Below are positions 39,304 through 48,181 of a DNA stretch of 64,000 nt, one piece after another. The notes under the pieces were generated by a model. That model was given only the letters and a program-made list of their open reading frames with translations. It searched no databases and had not been told where the DNA came from. The position numbers and the translations under genes were made by a program. The stretch is from positions 62,001 to 126,000 of the forward strand of contig NZ_NMPZ01000006.1 of assembly GCF_002224675.1 (NCBI RefSeq). Reading direction: 5' to 3'. Position 1 is the stretch's first letter, and the number at the start of each line of letters is the position of its first letter. The DNA comes from Segatella copri. GTDB lineage: Bacteria; Bacteroidota; Bacteroidia; Bacteroidales; Bacteroidaceae.

Positions 39304-41901
39304 CTAGATTTCCTCGAGATGCTTGGTCTCGATCCATCCTTCTCTTCCATCGCCTACGCGGATGCCACGCCAGTCGGTCATACCCTTGTCGATGATATCT
39401 ACACGGGTACCCTCGTGGAGAACAAACTGATCGGTACTGGTCTTGGCAGGCGTCTTCTTGATGTTCACGGAAGGTGAGATGATGATGGCACCCTTGCGGT
39501 TGTCAAGCGCCTGCTTCTGCTGATAGGCAAAGAGATTGCTCAGCAGGAAGACGAGGAAGAAGCCGATACCGCCAAAGAAGCCGATCTTGCGCATCAGGAT
39601 GTGCGGACCGAAGAGATAGAGCAGCACGAGCAGCAGCGCCATGATGATGGAGATGATACCAGTCTTCGCCCAGTTATCTACACTCGTGAAATTGACCAGC
39701 GCCTTATACCAGGTAACAAAGAACATTTCGCTTACCGGGGTAATCTTGTCGATGGTCTTGCTGCGTGCAAACTGGAGATTGAAGTTGATATCCTCATCTC
39801 CAGGCGAGAGCAGGCGGGCACGTTCATAGTTGAGCACCGCCTTGGTGATATTGTCTGTACGATAGTAGGCATTGCCGAGATTGTAGTAAATCTCGGCAGA
39901 GGCACCATTCTTGAGTAGCTCTTCGTAGTCGCGGATAGCCTGCTGGTAGTTGCCTTTCTGGTATTCCGTATCAGCATTGTTCTTGGTGATTGCCAATACC
40001 GGAGAAGCGCCGAAGCCCAGCATCGCCAGGAGCAGCCATACGAAGGAATATCCGGCAGGATGCTTCTTGGCGTTCTTGCGAGTCGCATTGATTGCATTTT
40101 CTATTTCCATAATCGCTGTCATTGCCGATTCGAAGGTACGGTTCATATTGCCGGCAGGATCGCCTGGAGCATAACGCTCGAACTCGCACTCATCGAGAGC
40201 GGAAGTAAACTTCTGTATTGTAACATCGTCCACATCGTGGGCGAAGAGTTTCTCACGGATATTCTCACGAGAGAGCTGCTCTACCGGCATGTTCAGCTTG
40301 TAGCTCATATATCCCCAGAGGGCACGCATCACCTCATCGTAGAACTTCCCCTGCTTGCCCTGCAACATCAGCTTGTTGGCCATGCGCAGACGCTTGGTGG
40401 CTATCTTGCCCGCCTTGTTGGAGCGCTTCTTCACGATGTCGGCATTCTCGATGGCTCTGCGGTGGAATACCACCAGCAGCACGAAGAAGGCGATGAGCGG
40501 AATGAGCAGACAGGTCCAGTAGCCGAAGCTTCCGAAGAACATATCATCTGCCTGATGCTGTGAGGTCTTGCCCAACATGATGGTATGGATATCCTTGTCC
40601 TTGCTGGTATAGTCAGCCGACTCGGATGTGGATCCATCTCCCTTCTCCACGTTCAGAGTGAAAGGTTGGGTCTTGATGGTCTTATACGCATTCTTGCTGG
40701 TATCATAATAGGTGAACTCCACGGCTGGAATGGTATAGCTGCCCTGATTGCGAGGAACAGCCAGGAAATCGTAGATCATATTACCCTCCACTCCATTGGC
40801 GGTGAGTCGGGTCTTATCTGTTACCTTGGCATCATACTTGTCGAAATCCTTCGGGAAATTCACTACTGGCTGCTTCAGTAACTTGAGGTTTCCGATACCT
40901 CCCACTATCACACGGAGCGTGATCGGTTCGCCTGCCTTGATTTCCTTCTTGTCAAGACAAGCAGAGATATTGAACTTACCTACTCCACCCGAGAAGTTGG
41001 CAGGGCGCTGAGGCAACGGATCTACCTGCAGGGTGATACCCGGAGCCTTGATGTCCTTCTTTACCTCTACATATCCGGAGCCGCCATTGAAGAAGGCCTC
41101 CATAGGGTCAACATTGCGGTTCTGCTGTACCACGATGCCCTTGAAGGTGATGGAAGGAATCTCCAGCTTACCGGTCATCTGAGGATACATCACATACTGG
41201 CTCCAGGTAACACACTTGTAAGGACGGCCGTTCACCATTTCGGTATGGAAAGTCTTCTGCTGTGGCAGAGGTACTTCCTGGTTGTGGAATCCCTTCAGGT
41301 CTGGCATCTTGCCTTCCAGCTGGGTGAGTTCCACCTGTGTATATACCTTGTAGGTAAGCAGGATAGGTTCCTGCTCGTGTACTCTCTTCTTGTTGGCAGA
41401 CACCTTGATGAAGAGGTCGCTGCCTGAGATGGCAGAGCCTGCGGTACGCATACGAGGTTGGTCGTAGCTATTCTGTCCGTGCATGCTAGGAGCGCCGTTG
41501 GTATGCTGGGCGTGACCCGACACCGTAATCCTCACGGCGTGAGAAGCCAGGCTCCTGCCCCCCACGATGGCGTGGGAAGAACCAATATTGAAGGTACCAT
41601 TCTTTGCCGCATAAAGGGTGTAGGTGATGGTTACAGATGAAGAGGACGAGGTATGTCCGTTGATCATCTGATAACTGGATTGCGAAGATGTGTAAGGGCC
41701 TGCGATGACTTCGAGTCCATCCTGCACTGCACCCATTCTGAATTCCTCTACATCACGGGTGTTGATGGTATAGGCGACACGGAAGTTTTCTCCAGCCGCT
41801 ACGTGCGATGGAGCCGACACGGAGATATGCTGGGCCACCGCATGCACCTGGTAGCCTAGCAAGCATATCAGCAATATCATATACCAACCTATTCTTTTCA
41901 T
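39304..41901 (-). CDS. batD: BatD-BatE fusion protein (aerotolerance operon)
   Basis: 865 aa. A signal peptide (about 1-23) and residues 24-450 form the beta-sandwich BatD part (HISVSAPSHVAAGENFRVAY, KAPGITLQVDPLP), with a membrane helix near 460-480. After a cytoplasmic linker, a second hydrophobic stretch (about 620-640) and TPR motifs (NADTEYQKGNYQQAIRDYEE, YYNLGNAYYRTDNITKAVLN) follow. Two further helices (about 750-795) and a terminal SH3-like domain (SVNIKKTPAKTSTDQFVLHE) are the BatE part. In other Bacteroidetes these are separate batD and batE genes. Confidence 0.85.
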   Translation of the reverse strand: MKRIGWYMILLICLLGYQVHAVAQHISVSAPSHVAAGENFRVAYTINTRDVEEFRMGAVQDGLEVIAGPYTSSQSSYQMINGHTSSSSSVTITYTLYAAKNGTFNIGSSHAIVGGRSLASHAVRITVSGHAQHTNGAPSMHGQNSYDQPRMRTAGSAISGSDLFIKVSANKKRVHEQEPILLTYKVYTQVELTQLEGKMPDLKGFHNQEVPLPQQKTFHTEMVNGRPYKCVTWSQYVMYPQMTGKLEIPSITFKGIVVQQNRNVDPMEAFFNGGSGYVEVKKDIKAPGITLQVDPLPQRPANFSGGVGKFNISACLDKKEIKAGEPITLRVIVGGIGNLKLLKQPVVNFPKDFDKYDAKVTDKTRLTANGVEGNMIYDFLAVPRNQGSYTIPAVEFTYYDTSKNAYKTIKTQPFTLNVEKGDGSTSESADYTSKDKDIHTIMLGKTSQHQADDMFFGSFGYWTCLLIPLIAFFVLLVVFHRRAIENADIVKKRSNKAGKIATKRLRMANKLMLQGKQGKFYDEVMRALWGYMSYKLNMPVEQLSRENIREKLFAHDVDDVTIQKFTSALDECEFERYAPGDPAGNMNRTFESAMTAIMEIENAINATRKNAKKHPAGYSFVWLLLAMLGFGASPVLAITKNNADTEYQKGNYQQAIRDYEELLKNGASAEIYYNLGNAYYRTDNITKAVLNYERARLLSPGDEDINFNLQFARSKTIDKITPVSEMFFVTWYKALVNFTSVDNWAKTGIISIIMALLLVLLYLFGPHILMRKIGFFGGIGFFLVFLLSNLFAYQQKQALDNRKGAIIISPSVNIKKTPAKTSTDQFVLHEGTRVDIIDKGMTDWRGIRVGDGREGWIETKHLEEI

Positions 41902-41958
41902 ATCGTATCTTAAATAATAGCTAAATATTATATGTAAATCGTATTTTTATCTAATCTT

Positions 41959-42705
41959 TTACCAATTCTTGTCGTAAGCCTTTCTGCGTGGCTGGCTCAT
42001 CGCCTTCTGCAACTTGCGCTTGGTGGCTTGCTCCTGCTGAACGGCGGCATTCAGGAGCTGCTCGGCATTCTCGCGGCTCATTTTGTCCTGGTTCGGCTGG
42101 TTTTGGTTCTGATTATTCTTGTTATTCTTATTTTTATTCTTGTCGTTCTTGTTCTTATCGTCGTTTTTATCCTTGTTGTCTTTGTTCTTGTCCTTATTCT
42201 GATCCTTCTTGTTCTTGTCCTTGTTCTTATCCTTGTTGTTCTTGTTCTTATCCTTGTTTTGCGGATTGTTCTTGAGCAACTTCTTGCAGAGGGCAAGATT
42301 ATAACGGGTCTCATTGTCCTGTGGATTGCATCTCAGCGCCATCTTGTAGTATTCGATGGCCTGGGCATATTCACGGTGGTTCTGCATGATCACGCCCATA
42401 TTGTGATAGCTGGCTGCACGGCGGAGGCGGTTGGTTTCCAACTGGGCTGCATTGGTAAATTGCTGTATCGCCATGGAGTCTTTCTGCTGCGCCATGAGCG
42501 CACAACCAAGATTGTATATCGCCTGTGGATTCTTCTGATTCTTGGAGATAGCCTTGCGATATTGGGTTTCTGCCACTGCCCATTTCTGGGATTTGAAGGC
42601 ACGATTGCCCTGACGGATCAGGTTACGATCAGTCTGGGCTCCGACTTGTGCCGTACCCACCAGCAACATTGCCACAGTTACTATTATATAATGTATATAC
42701 TTCAT
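41959..42705 (-). CDS. batC: BatC, TPR protein with Lys/Asn/Asp-rich region
   Basis: 248 aa. Signal peptide to about residue 23, then TPR units (about 32-150: QKWAVAETQYRKAISKNQKN, YNLGCALMAQQKDSMAIQQF, YAQAIEYYKMALRCNPQDNE). A long K/N/D-rich low-complexity stretch (about 153-212) follows, then a conserved short end (ENAEQLLNAAVQQEQATKRK). It lies between batB and batD-E as in other bat operons. The low-complexity DNA (TTCTTGTCCTT-type repeats) is prone to slippage. Confidence 0.85.
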   Translation of the reverse strand: MKYIHYIIVTVAMLLVGTAQVGAQTDRNLIRQGNRAFKSQKWAVAETQYRKAISKNQKNPQAIYNLGCALMAQQKDSMAIQQFTNAAQLETNRLRRAASYHNMGVIMQNHREYAQAIEYYKMALRCNPQDNETRYNLALCKKLLKNNPQNKDKNKNNKDKNKDKNKKDQNKDKNKDNKDKNDDKNKNDKNKNKNNKNNQNQNQPNQDKMSRENAEQLLNAAVQQEQATKRKLQKAMSQPRRKAYDKNW

Positions 42706-42720
42706 TTTTACATCTATATT

Positions 42721-42832
42721 TTAAAGCTTTTGCCCTTTCAGCTTTACCCAGGGCGATGCCCTGGGCTAAGAGCTTCTGCCCTTTCAGGGCGACTCCGGAA
42801 ACGAAACCGGAAAACAACCGTTCAGGGCAAAT
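42721..42832. repeat. Palindromic element B, copy 4 (partial) inside the bat operon
   Basis: AAAGCTTTTGCCCTTTCAGC, TACCCAGGGCGATGCCCTGG and CTTCTGCCCTTTCAGGGCG, half of an element, in the 155-base gap between batB and batC. The other gaps of the operon are 11-60 bases. Confidence 0.8.
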
Positions 42833-42860
42833 AGGTGACAGGCCTGACTTTCTGCCCCGA

Positions 42861-43901
42861 TTATTTCGGCAGCTTCAAGGAATCCCTTTTGAAGAACTTG
42901 ATGTTCCTGAGCAACGGATTCTTTACTTCCAGCATGCAGACCTCGATGATGAGCAGGAGGATGATGAGAATGCCCACAGCCTGAAACTGTTCATCGTAGG
43001 CACTGTATATCACGCTGGTCATATCTCCCTTCTGCAACTTGGTAAGGTCATCATTCAATGCCTTTTCTGCATCGCTCGTATTATCCACATGGATATACTG
43101 ACCCTTGCCAGCCTGCGCCAGTTCGCGGCACATCTGCTCGTTGAGGGCAGTCATCACGGTATTGCCTGCGTGATCCTTCAGATAAGAGCCATCGCCCATC
43201 GGGATAGGAGCACCCTTGGTATTACCGATACCGAGGATAAACACATTGATGCCCTTCTTCTGGGCAATCTCGGCTGCCTCCTTGGCACCATCCTCATGGT
43301 TCTCACCATCGGTAATCACGATGATGGCTCTACCCACATTGTCCTGCTGGGTAAAACTCTTGGTGGCAAGCGAGATGGCATCGCCGATATTGGTACCCTG
43401 AGTCTGGATCAGCCCCGGTGTGATATTCTGCAGGAACATCTTTGCCGATACATAATCGCTGGTGATAGGCAACTGCACGAAGGCATCGCCTGCAAAGACG
43501 ATCAGTCCGATCTTGTCGTTGCTGAAGTTATCTACCAGATTCTCTATCAGCATCTTGCTCTTGTCGAGACGGGAAGGAGCCACATCCTCGGCAAGCATGG
43601 AATTGGAGATATCGAGACAGATCATCGTCTCGATGCCATTACGCTTGTCGTGAGAAATTTTGCTTCCCATCTGAGGGCGAGCCACCATCACGATGACGAG
43701 TGCCAAGGCAGCAAGCATCAGCACAAACTTCACCGTAGGACGGTATTTGGATATGTCGGGCATCAACTGCTTGAGCAGTTCCGGATCGCCCAAGCTTTTC
43801 AGCTTAGCCTTTCGCCTTCTCCAGCCTACCAGACGAACCAGTATGAGCACCGGTATCAGCCAGAGCAGCCAGAGAAACGTAGGATCTTCAAATCTTAACA
43901 T
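42861..43901 (-). CDS. batB: BatB, VWA-domain membrane protein
   Basis: 346 aa. N-terminal helices at about 6-24 and 56-75, a von Willebrand A domain with an intact MIDAS (CLDISNSMLAEDV for DxSxS, ITDGENHEDG for the distal Asp), and a C-terminal helix near 310-330 (VGILIILLLIIEVCML). The family member is anchored in the inner membrane with the VWA domain in the periplasm. It is downstream of batA by 44 bases. Confidence 0.9.
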   Translation of the reverse strand: MLRFEDPTFLWLLWLIPVLILVRLVGWRRRKAKLKSLGDPELLKQLMPDISKYRPTVKFVLMLAALALVIVMVARPQMGSKISHDKRNGIETMICLDISNSMLAEDVAPSRLDKSKMLIENLVDNFSNDKIGLIVFAGDAFVQLPITSDYVSAKMFLQNITPGLIQTQGTNIGDAISLATKSFTQQDNVGRAIIVITDGENHEDGAKEAAEIAQKKGINVFILGIGNTKGAPIPMGDGSYLKDHAGNTVMTALNEQMCRELAQAGKGQYIHVDNTSDAEKALNDDLTKLQKGDMTSVIYSAYDEQFQAVGILIILLLIIEVCMLEVKNPLLRNIKFFKRDSLKLPK

Positions 43902-43945
43902 ATTTATATGATGTTATAATCTATTTTGTCTAAACTCCTCTTTCA

Positions 43946-44944
43946 TCAAGGAATTCTTCTGAACCAAGTGAGGCGGAGCAATATCTCCAGGAGCAGTACC
44001 AGGAGTGCACCCAGGGCAAAAGGCTGATAGGCCTCATAGCGCTTGGCAAAATGCTTCACATTAAACTTAGACTTCTCCAACTTGTCGATGTCCTTGTAGA
44101 TTTTCTTCAACTCGGCTGTACTCGTAGCACGATAGAAGTTTCCATCGGTGGTCTGAGCGATGTCGCGCAGCGTCGGGGTATCGATTTCCACCGGGATATT
44201 GACATACTGTACGCCTCCTGCCACAGGCATCGGATAAGGCGCCACCTTGTTGGTTCCCACACCAATGGTATAGACTCTGATGCCGTAGCTCTTGGCTATC
44301 TCGGCAGCGGTCATAGGCGAGATGTCACCCATGTTGTTACTACCGTCGGTGAGCAGGATTACCACCTTGCTCTTTGCCTTGGAATCCTTGAGTCGGGTCA
44401 CAGCGTTGGCAAGTCCCATACCCACAGCGGTACCGTCGTCGATGAGTCCGCGAGCCGCAATATCAGTGCGGGTATCATGCAGGAGTCTGAGCAGACTGGC
44501 ATGATCGGTGGTCATCGGACATTGCGTGAAAGCCTCTCCGGCAAAGATGGTGAGTCCGATATTGTCGGTAGGACGGCCTGAGATAAACTCAGTGGCAACA
44601 TCCTTTGCCGCCTCCATACGGTTTGGCTTCAGGTCCTCGGCAAGCATAGAGGTTGATACGTCCATGGCAAGCATGATATCGATACCTTCTACGGTCTTGT
44701 TGTCCCAGGAATAGTGGGTCTGCGGACGGGCCATGGCGATGACGATGAGCACGAAGCAGATGCATCTCAGCACCATCGGCAGATGGATGAGTCTGACGCG
44801 CATGCTCTTGGGAGCATACTGATAGATTCGTGTATCACTCATGCGCATCGTAGGCTCGCTCTTCTTCCTGCCCAGGAAATACCATAATATATAAGGTATC
44901 AGCAGCAGGAGCAGCAGAAAATATGCTTTACTTGCAAATTCCAT
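43946..44944 (-). CDS. batA: BatA, VWA-domain membrane protein
   Basis: 332 aa. The layout is like BatB: N-terminal helices (YFLLLLLLIPYILWYF at about 8-23, MVLRCICFVLIVIAM at about 57-71), VWA domain with AMDVSTSMLAEDL (MIDAS) and LLTDGSNNMGD, and a C-terminal helix (about 307-325). BatA and BatB are thought to form a complex. In Bacteroides fragilis the operon contributes to aerotolerance. Confidence 0.9.
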   Translation of the reverse strand: MEFASKAYFLLLLLLIPYILWYFLGRKKSEPTMRMSDTRIYQYAPKSMRVRLIHLPMVLRCICFVLIVIAMARPQTHYSWDNKTVEGIDIMLAMDVSTSMLAEDLKPNRMEAAKDVATEFISGRPTDNIGLTIFAGEAFTQCPMTTDHASLLRLLHDTRTDIAARGLIDDGTAVGMGLANAVTRLKDSKAKSKVVILLTDGSNNMGDISPMTAAEIAKSYGIRVYTIGVGTNKVAPYPMPVAGGVQYVNIPVEIDTPTLRDIAQTTDGNFYRATSTAELKKIYKDIDKLEKSKFNVKHFAKRYEAYQPFALGALLVLLLEILLRLTWFRRIP

Positions 44945-45002
44945 TTCTTAATTTCTTTTTATTGTTTACATCACCAGCTCTGGATTTCTGAGCCTGATGA
45001 CA

Positions 45003-46079
45003 TTACATCACGAGCATCGCTACCTGATAAACGATGTAGCCGAAGATGGCAACTACGCTGATGCCGCCCACCCAGAGCAGGGTCTTGATGAGTCGGCGCT
45101 GCTGCTGCGACTTCTGGTCTTCGGTGCTGAGCGTTGGAACGATCTTCTCCTCCTTAGGCTGCTCATCGGTCTTCGTCTGATCGATGAAGTTGATGGCATT
45201 CACCAGGTTGGCATCGTTCTCGTTCATCGGAATCTCGTACTTGGCAAACTTCACCAGGTCGGCGGTGGAGAAGAGCATTCTCAGCTCGTCTATCATCTTC
45301 TGGTCGCCCGAAGCACGCAGGTGCTCGATGATTTCTCCACTGGTCATCTCCATCGCATTGAATCCGAAGCGGCTCACGATATAGGCACGCAGCGTATTGG
45401 TCAACTGGGTGTAGTACTCTTTCTGAGTCTCCTGGCTGGCACTGGTATGATGATGCTTGATGTCATTGATTTCACGCAGCGCCTTCTCATGGGCAGGCAC
45501 CCTCTTCACGATGCGGATGCGGGCGATGATAGGCTTGTTCTTCTTCAGACGATTGCGGAGATAAATCATTGCACCACAGATGATAATCATCAGCAGGCTC
45601 AACCAGAAGGCGAAGCTCCACTCACTCCACTCGAAAGGATTATCCTGTACACCCTTTGCCGGATAGAACTGGTTAGGATGCACCGTATCTACCGGAACGG
45701 TGAGCACCTTCAGTGCCAACGGATTTCCGTGATAGCTCTTGCCGTCGATCTTCACATCGAGTGCAGGAACCACATACACCTTCTCATCGAAAGAGGTAAG
45801 CGTATAGTCGCGGCTCACCTGGATGCGGTCATCACCCATCTGCATCGTGTCGCCCTTGCTCTGCTCCACCACCTCTACACCAGGTACAATCTGATCCTGA
45901 GGCTTGAAGGATGGCAGCACAATTCTGGCACCCTTCCGGGCAGTAGCCTTGAGGTGCAGGATGGTCTGCTGTCCGATAAGCAGCTGCAGGGAATCCATGC
46001 GCTGCTCCACGGTCTGACCGAAAGCCAGCGTAGAGCAACCCATCAGCGCCATCGTCAATATGATATTCTTTATTTTCAT
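45003..46079 (-). CDS. Bat operon membrane protein of unknown function
   Basis: 358 aa. Signal peptide (MKIKNIILTMALMGCSTLAF, about 1-22), a beta-rich extracytoplasmic part (about 23-150), a membrane helix (about 157-172, FWLSLLMIIICGAMIYL), a basic cytoplasmic helical domain (HEKALREINDIKHHHTSASQ, YYTQLTNTLRAYIVSRFGFN) and a second helix at the C-terminus (about 335-355). It occupies the usual slot between the DUF58 gene and batA; the family has no known activity. The cytoplasmic part resembles the DUF4381-like region found near MoxR/VWA genes. Confidence 0.75.
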   Translation of the reverse strand: MKIKNIILTMALMGCSTLAFGQTVEQRMDSLQLLIGQQTILHLKATARKGARIVLPSFKPQDQIVPGVEVVEQSKGDTMQMGDDRIQVSRDYTLTSFDEKVYVVPALDVKIDGKSYHGNPLALKVLTVPVDTVHPNQFYPAKGVQDNPFEWSEWSFAFWLSLLMIIICGAMIYLRNRLKKNKPIIARIRIVKRVPAHEKALREINDIKHHHTSASQETQKEYYTQLTNTLRAYIVSRFGFNAMEMTSGEIIEHLRASGDQKMIDELRMLFSTADLVKFAKYEIPMNENDANLVNAINFIDQTKTDEQPKEEKIVPTLSTEDQKSQQQRRLIKTLLWVGGISVVAIFGYIVYQVAMLVM

Positions 46080-46090
46080 GTTATCTTACT

Positions 46091-46960
46091 TTAGCCTCTC
46101 TGTTTGAACAGCATCAGGAGCGCCTTCGAGAAGTCCTCATTGGTGGCTACCGAAGTCCAATCTACCTTGCTCTTAGCAAAGAGCTGTCGCAGATTCTCCT
46201 GCTGTCGCAACCAGTTTTGGGTGTGAGCCACTCTCAATTTCTTCGAACTGGTATCGATATACATCTCGTGTCCCGTCTCGGCATCCATCACCTTGAGCAG
46301 TCCCACGTCGGGCAGCTGCTTGGCACGTGGATCATACACCTGTATTCCCACCACATCGTGCTTCTGGTTGGCTATCTGCAGCTGGTGCTGATAGTCCTTG
46401 CTATCGTAGAAGTCGCTGATGACGAAAGCCGTGCAATGGCGCTTCATCACTCTCGTGAAGTATTCCAGGGCACATCCGATATCGGTACGCTGACTCTCGG
46501 GATGAAAATCGAGCATCTCACGAATGATGTAGAGGATATGCTTGCGTCCCTTCTTGGGAGGGATATATTTCTCTATTCTGTCGGAAAAGAAGATGACACC
46601 TATCTTGTCGTTGTTCTGGATGGCACTGAAGGCAAGGGTTGCAGCTATCTCGGTAGCCAGGTCGCGCTTCATCTGGCGCATGGTACCGAAATCGAGCGAA
46701 CCGCTCACATCCACCATCAGCATCACGGTAAGCTCTCGCTCTTCTTCAAAGACCTTGACGAAAGGGCGATGGAAGCGAGCCGTCACATTCCAGTCGATGT
46801 CTCTCACGTCGTCGCCATACTGATATTCGCGCACCTCGGCAAAGGCCATTCCCCTACCCTTGAAGGCAGAATGATACTGGCCGGCGAAGATGTTCTGGCT
46901 CAATCCGCGAGTCTTGATCTCGATCTTCCGAACTTTCTTTAAGATATCTTGTGTATCCAA
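46091..46960 (-). CDS. DUF58 family protein of the bat operon
   Basis: 289 aa, soluble. The DUF58 motif is GRGMAFAEVREYQYGDDVRD with IDWNVTARF after it, followed by a VWA-like fold with an intact MIDAS (LMVDVSGSLDFGTM). DUF58 proteins are partners of MoxR ATPases. It lies 28 bases after moxR and 11 bases before the next gene. Confidence 0.92.
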   Translation of the reverse strand: MDTQDILKKVRKIEIKTRGLSQNIFAGQYHSAFKGRGMAFAEVREYQYGDDVRDIDWNVTARFHRPFVKVFEEERELTVMLMVDVSGSLDFGTMRQMKRDLATEIAATLAFSAIQNNDKIGVIFFSDRIEKYIPPKKGRKHILYIIREMLDFHPESQRTDIGCALEYFTRVMKRHCTAFVISDFYDSKDYQHQLQIANQKHDVVGIQVYDPRAKQLPDVGLLKVMDAETGHEMYIDTSSKKLRVAHTQNWLRQQENLRQLFAKSKVDWTSVATNEDFSKALLMLFKQRG

Positions 46961-46988
46961 CTTAATTTACTTTGAATTTTGAACTAAA

Positions 46989-47984
46989 TCAAGGCACTTC
47001 AACCTTGTTGATGATGCGGCTGACGATTTCCTCGCTGGTGATTTCGCTTGCCTCTGCCTCGTAAGAGAGGCCGATGCGGTGGCGGAGCACATCGTGAGCC
47101 ACGGCACGTACATCCTCAGGAATCACGTAGCCACGGTGCTTGATGAAGGCGTAGGCTCTGGCTGCCTTGGCAAGTGAGATGCTGGCACGAGGACTGCCGC
47201 CAAAGGTAATCATATCCTTCAACTCGCCCAGGCCGTAACGGTCTGGATAACGGGTAGCAAAGACGATGTCGGCAATATACTGCTCAATCTTCTCATCGAT
47301 ATACACCTCGTTGACGATGCTGCGAGCCTTCAGGATTTCCTCGGCTGTAGTAACCGGAGTCACGGTAGGCAGACCGCCCTGGATGTTTTCACGGATGATG
47401 AGCTTCTCTTCTTCGATGGTAGGATAATCGATGACAACCTTGAGGAGGAAACGGTCCACCTGAGCCTCAGGCAACTGATAGGTACCCTCCTGCTCTACCG
47501 GGTTCTGGGTAGCCATCACCAGGAATGGATTAGGCAAATGGAAAGTCTGCTCGCCGATGGTTACCTGATGTTCCTGCATCGCCTCGAGCAAGGCACTCTG
47601 CACCTTGGCTGGAGCACGGTTGATCTCATCTGCCAGGACGAAGTTGGCAAACACAGGTCCTCGCTTCACATGGAAGGCTTCATCCTTCTGCGAATAAATC
47701 TGCGTACCGATCACGTCGGCAGGCAACAAATCGGGTGTAAACTGTATGCGGCTATAGTCTGCACTAATCAACTGTGACAATGTTTTGATTGCAAGAGTCT
47801 TCGCCAGACCCGGTACACCTTCCAGGAGAATGTGACCATCAGAGAGAAGACCGATAAGGAGACAGTCAACGAGGTGCTTCTGACCTACGATGACCTTGTT
47901 CATGCCCATTACCAGGTTGGTAACGAACTGACTCTGTTGTTCAATCCGGATATTCAACTCACGGATATCAATAGCTTCTGCCAT
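46989..47984 (-). CDS. MoxR family AAA+ ATPase
   Basis: 331 aa. Walker A LLEGVPGLAKTLAI (about 53-66), Walker B FVLADEINRAPAKVQSALLE (about 115), sensor MATQNPVEQEGTYQLPEAQ and the lid region PRASISLAKAARAYA are complete. MoxR proteins act as chaperones that help assemble or insert metal in VWA-protein complexes. It is the first gene of the operon, behind a good promoter. Confidence 0.94.
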   Translation of the reverse strand: MAEAIDIRELNIRIEQQSQFVTNLVMGMNKVIVGQKHLVDCLLIGLLSDGHILLEGVPGLAKTLAIKTLSQLISADYSRIQFTPDLLPADVIGTQIYSQKDEAFHVKRGPVFANFVLADEINRAPAKVQSALLEAMQEHQVTIGEQTFHLPNPFLVMATQNPVEQEGTYQLPEAQVDRFLLKVVIDYPTIEEEKLIIRENIQGGLPTVTPVTTAEEILKARSIVNEVYIDEKIEQYIADIVFATRYPDRYGLGELKDMITFGGSPRASISLAKAARAYAFIKHRGYVIPEDVRAVAHDVLRHRIGLSYEAEASEITSEEIVSRIINKVEVP

Positions 47985-48070
47985 AATCTTATTATCAATT
48001 TTACGTTTAATTCATTCTAAAAACAGAACAAAGGGCACTTCCAAAATGCCCTCCGTCCTCAAATCAAACG

Positions 48071-48078
48071 CAAAAGTA
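48071..48078 (-). promoter_or_regulatory. -7 promoter element of the moxR-bat operon
   Basis: Minus-strand TACTTTTG (plus CAAAAGTA), about 87 bases before the moxR ATG. No other good -7 match was noticed down to batC, which suggests one long transcript. Confidence 0.6.
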
Positions 48079-48181
48079 CTCAATTATGAGCACAAAAGCG
48101 AATAAAGCTAACTAAATTATATTAAAAAAGTTTCACAAACGCTATTTTTAGAAACTTTTAATAAAGCAGGCACACGAAGCA

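Noticed and set aside
42648-43898. 416-codon plus-strand open frame across batB
   Set aside because: It runs through a palindromic repeat and antisense to the conserved VWA domain; no credible start or family.
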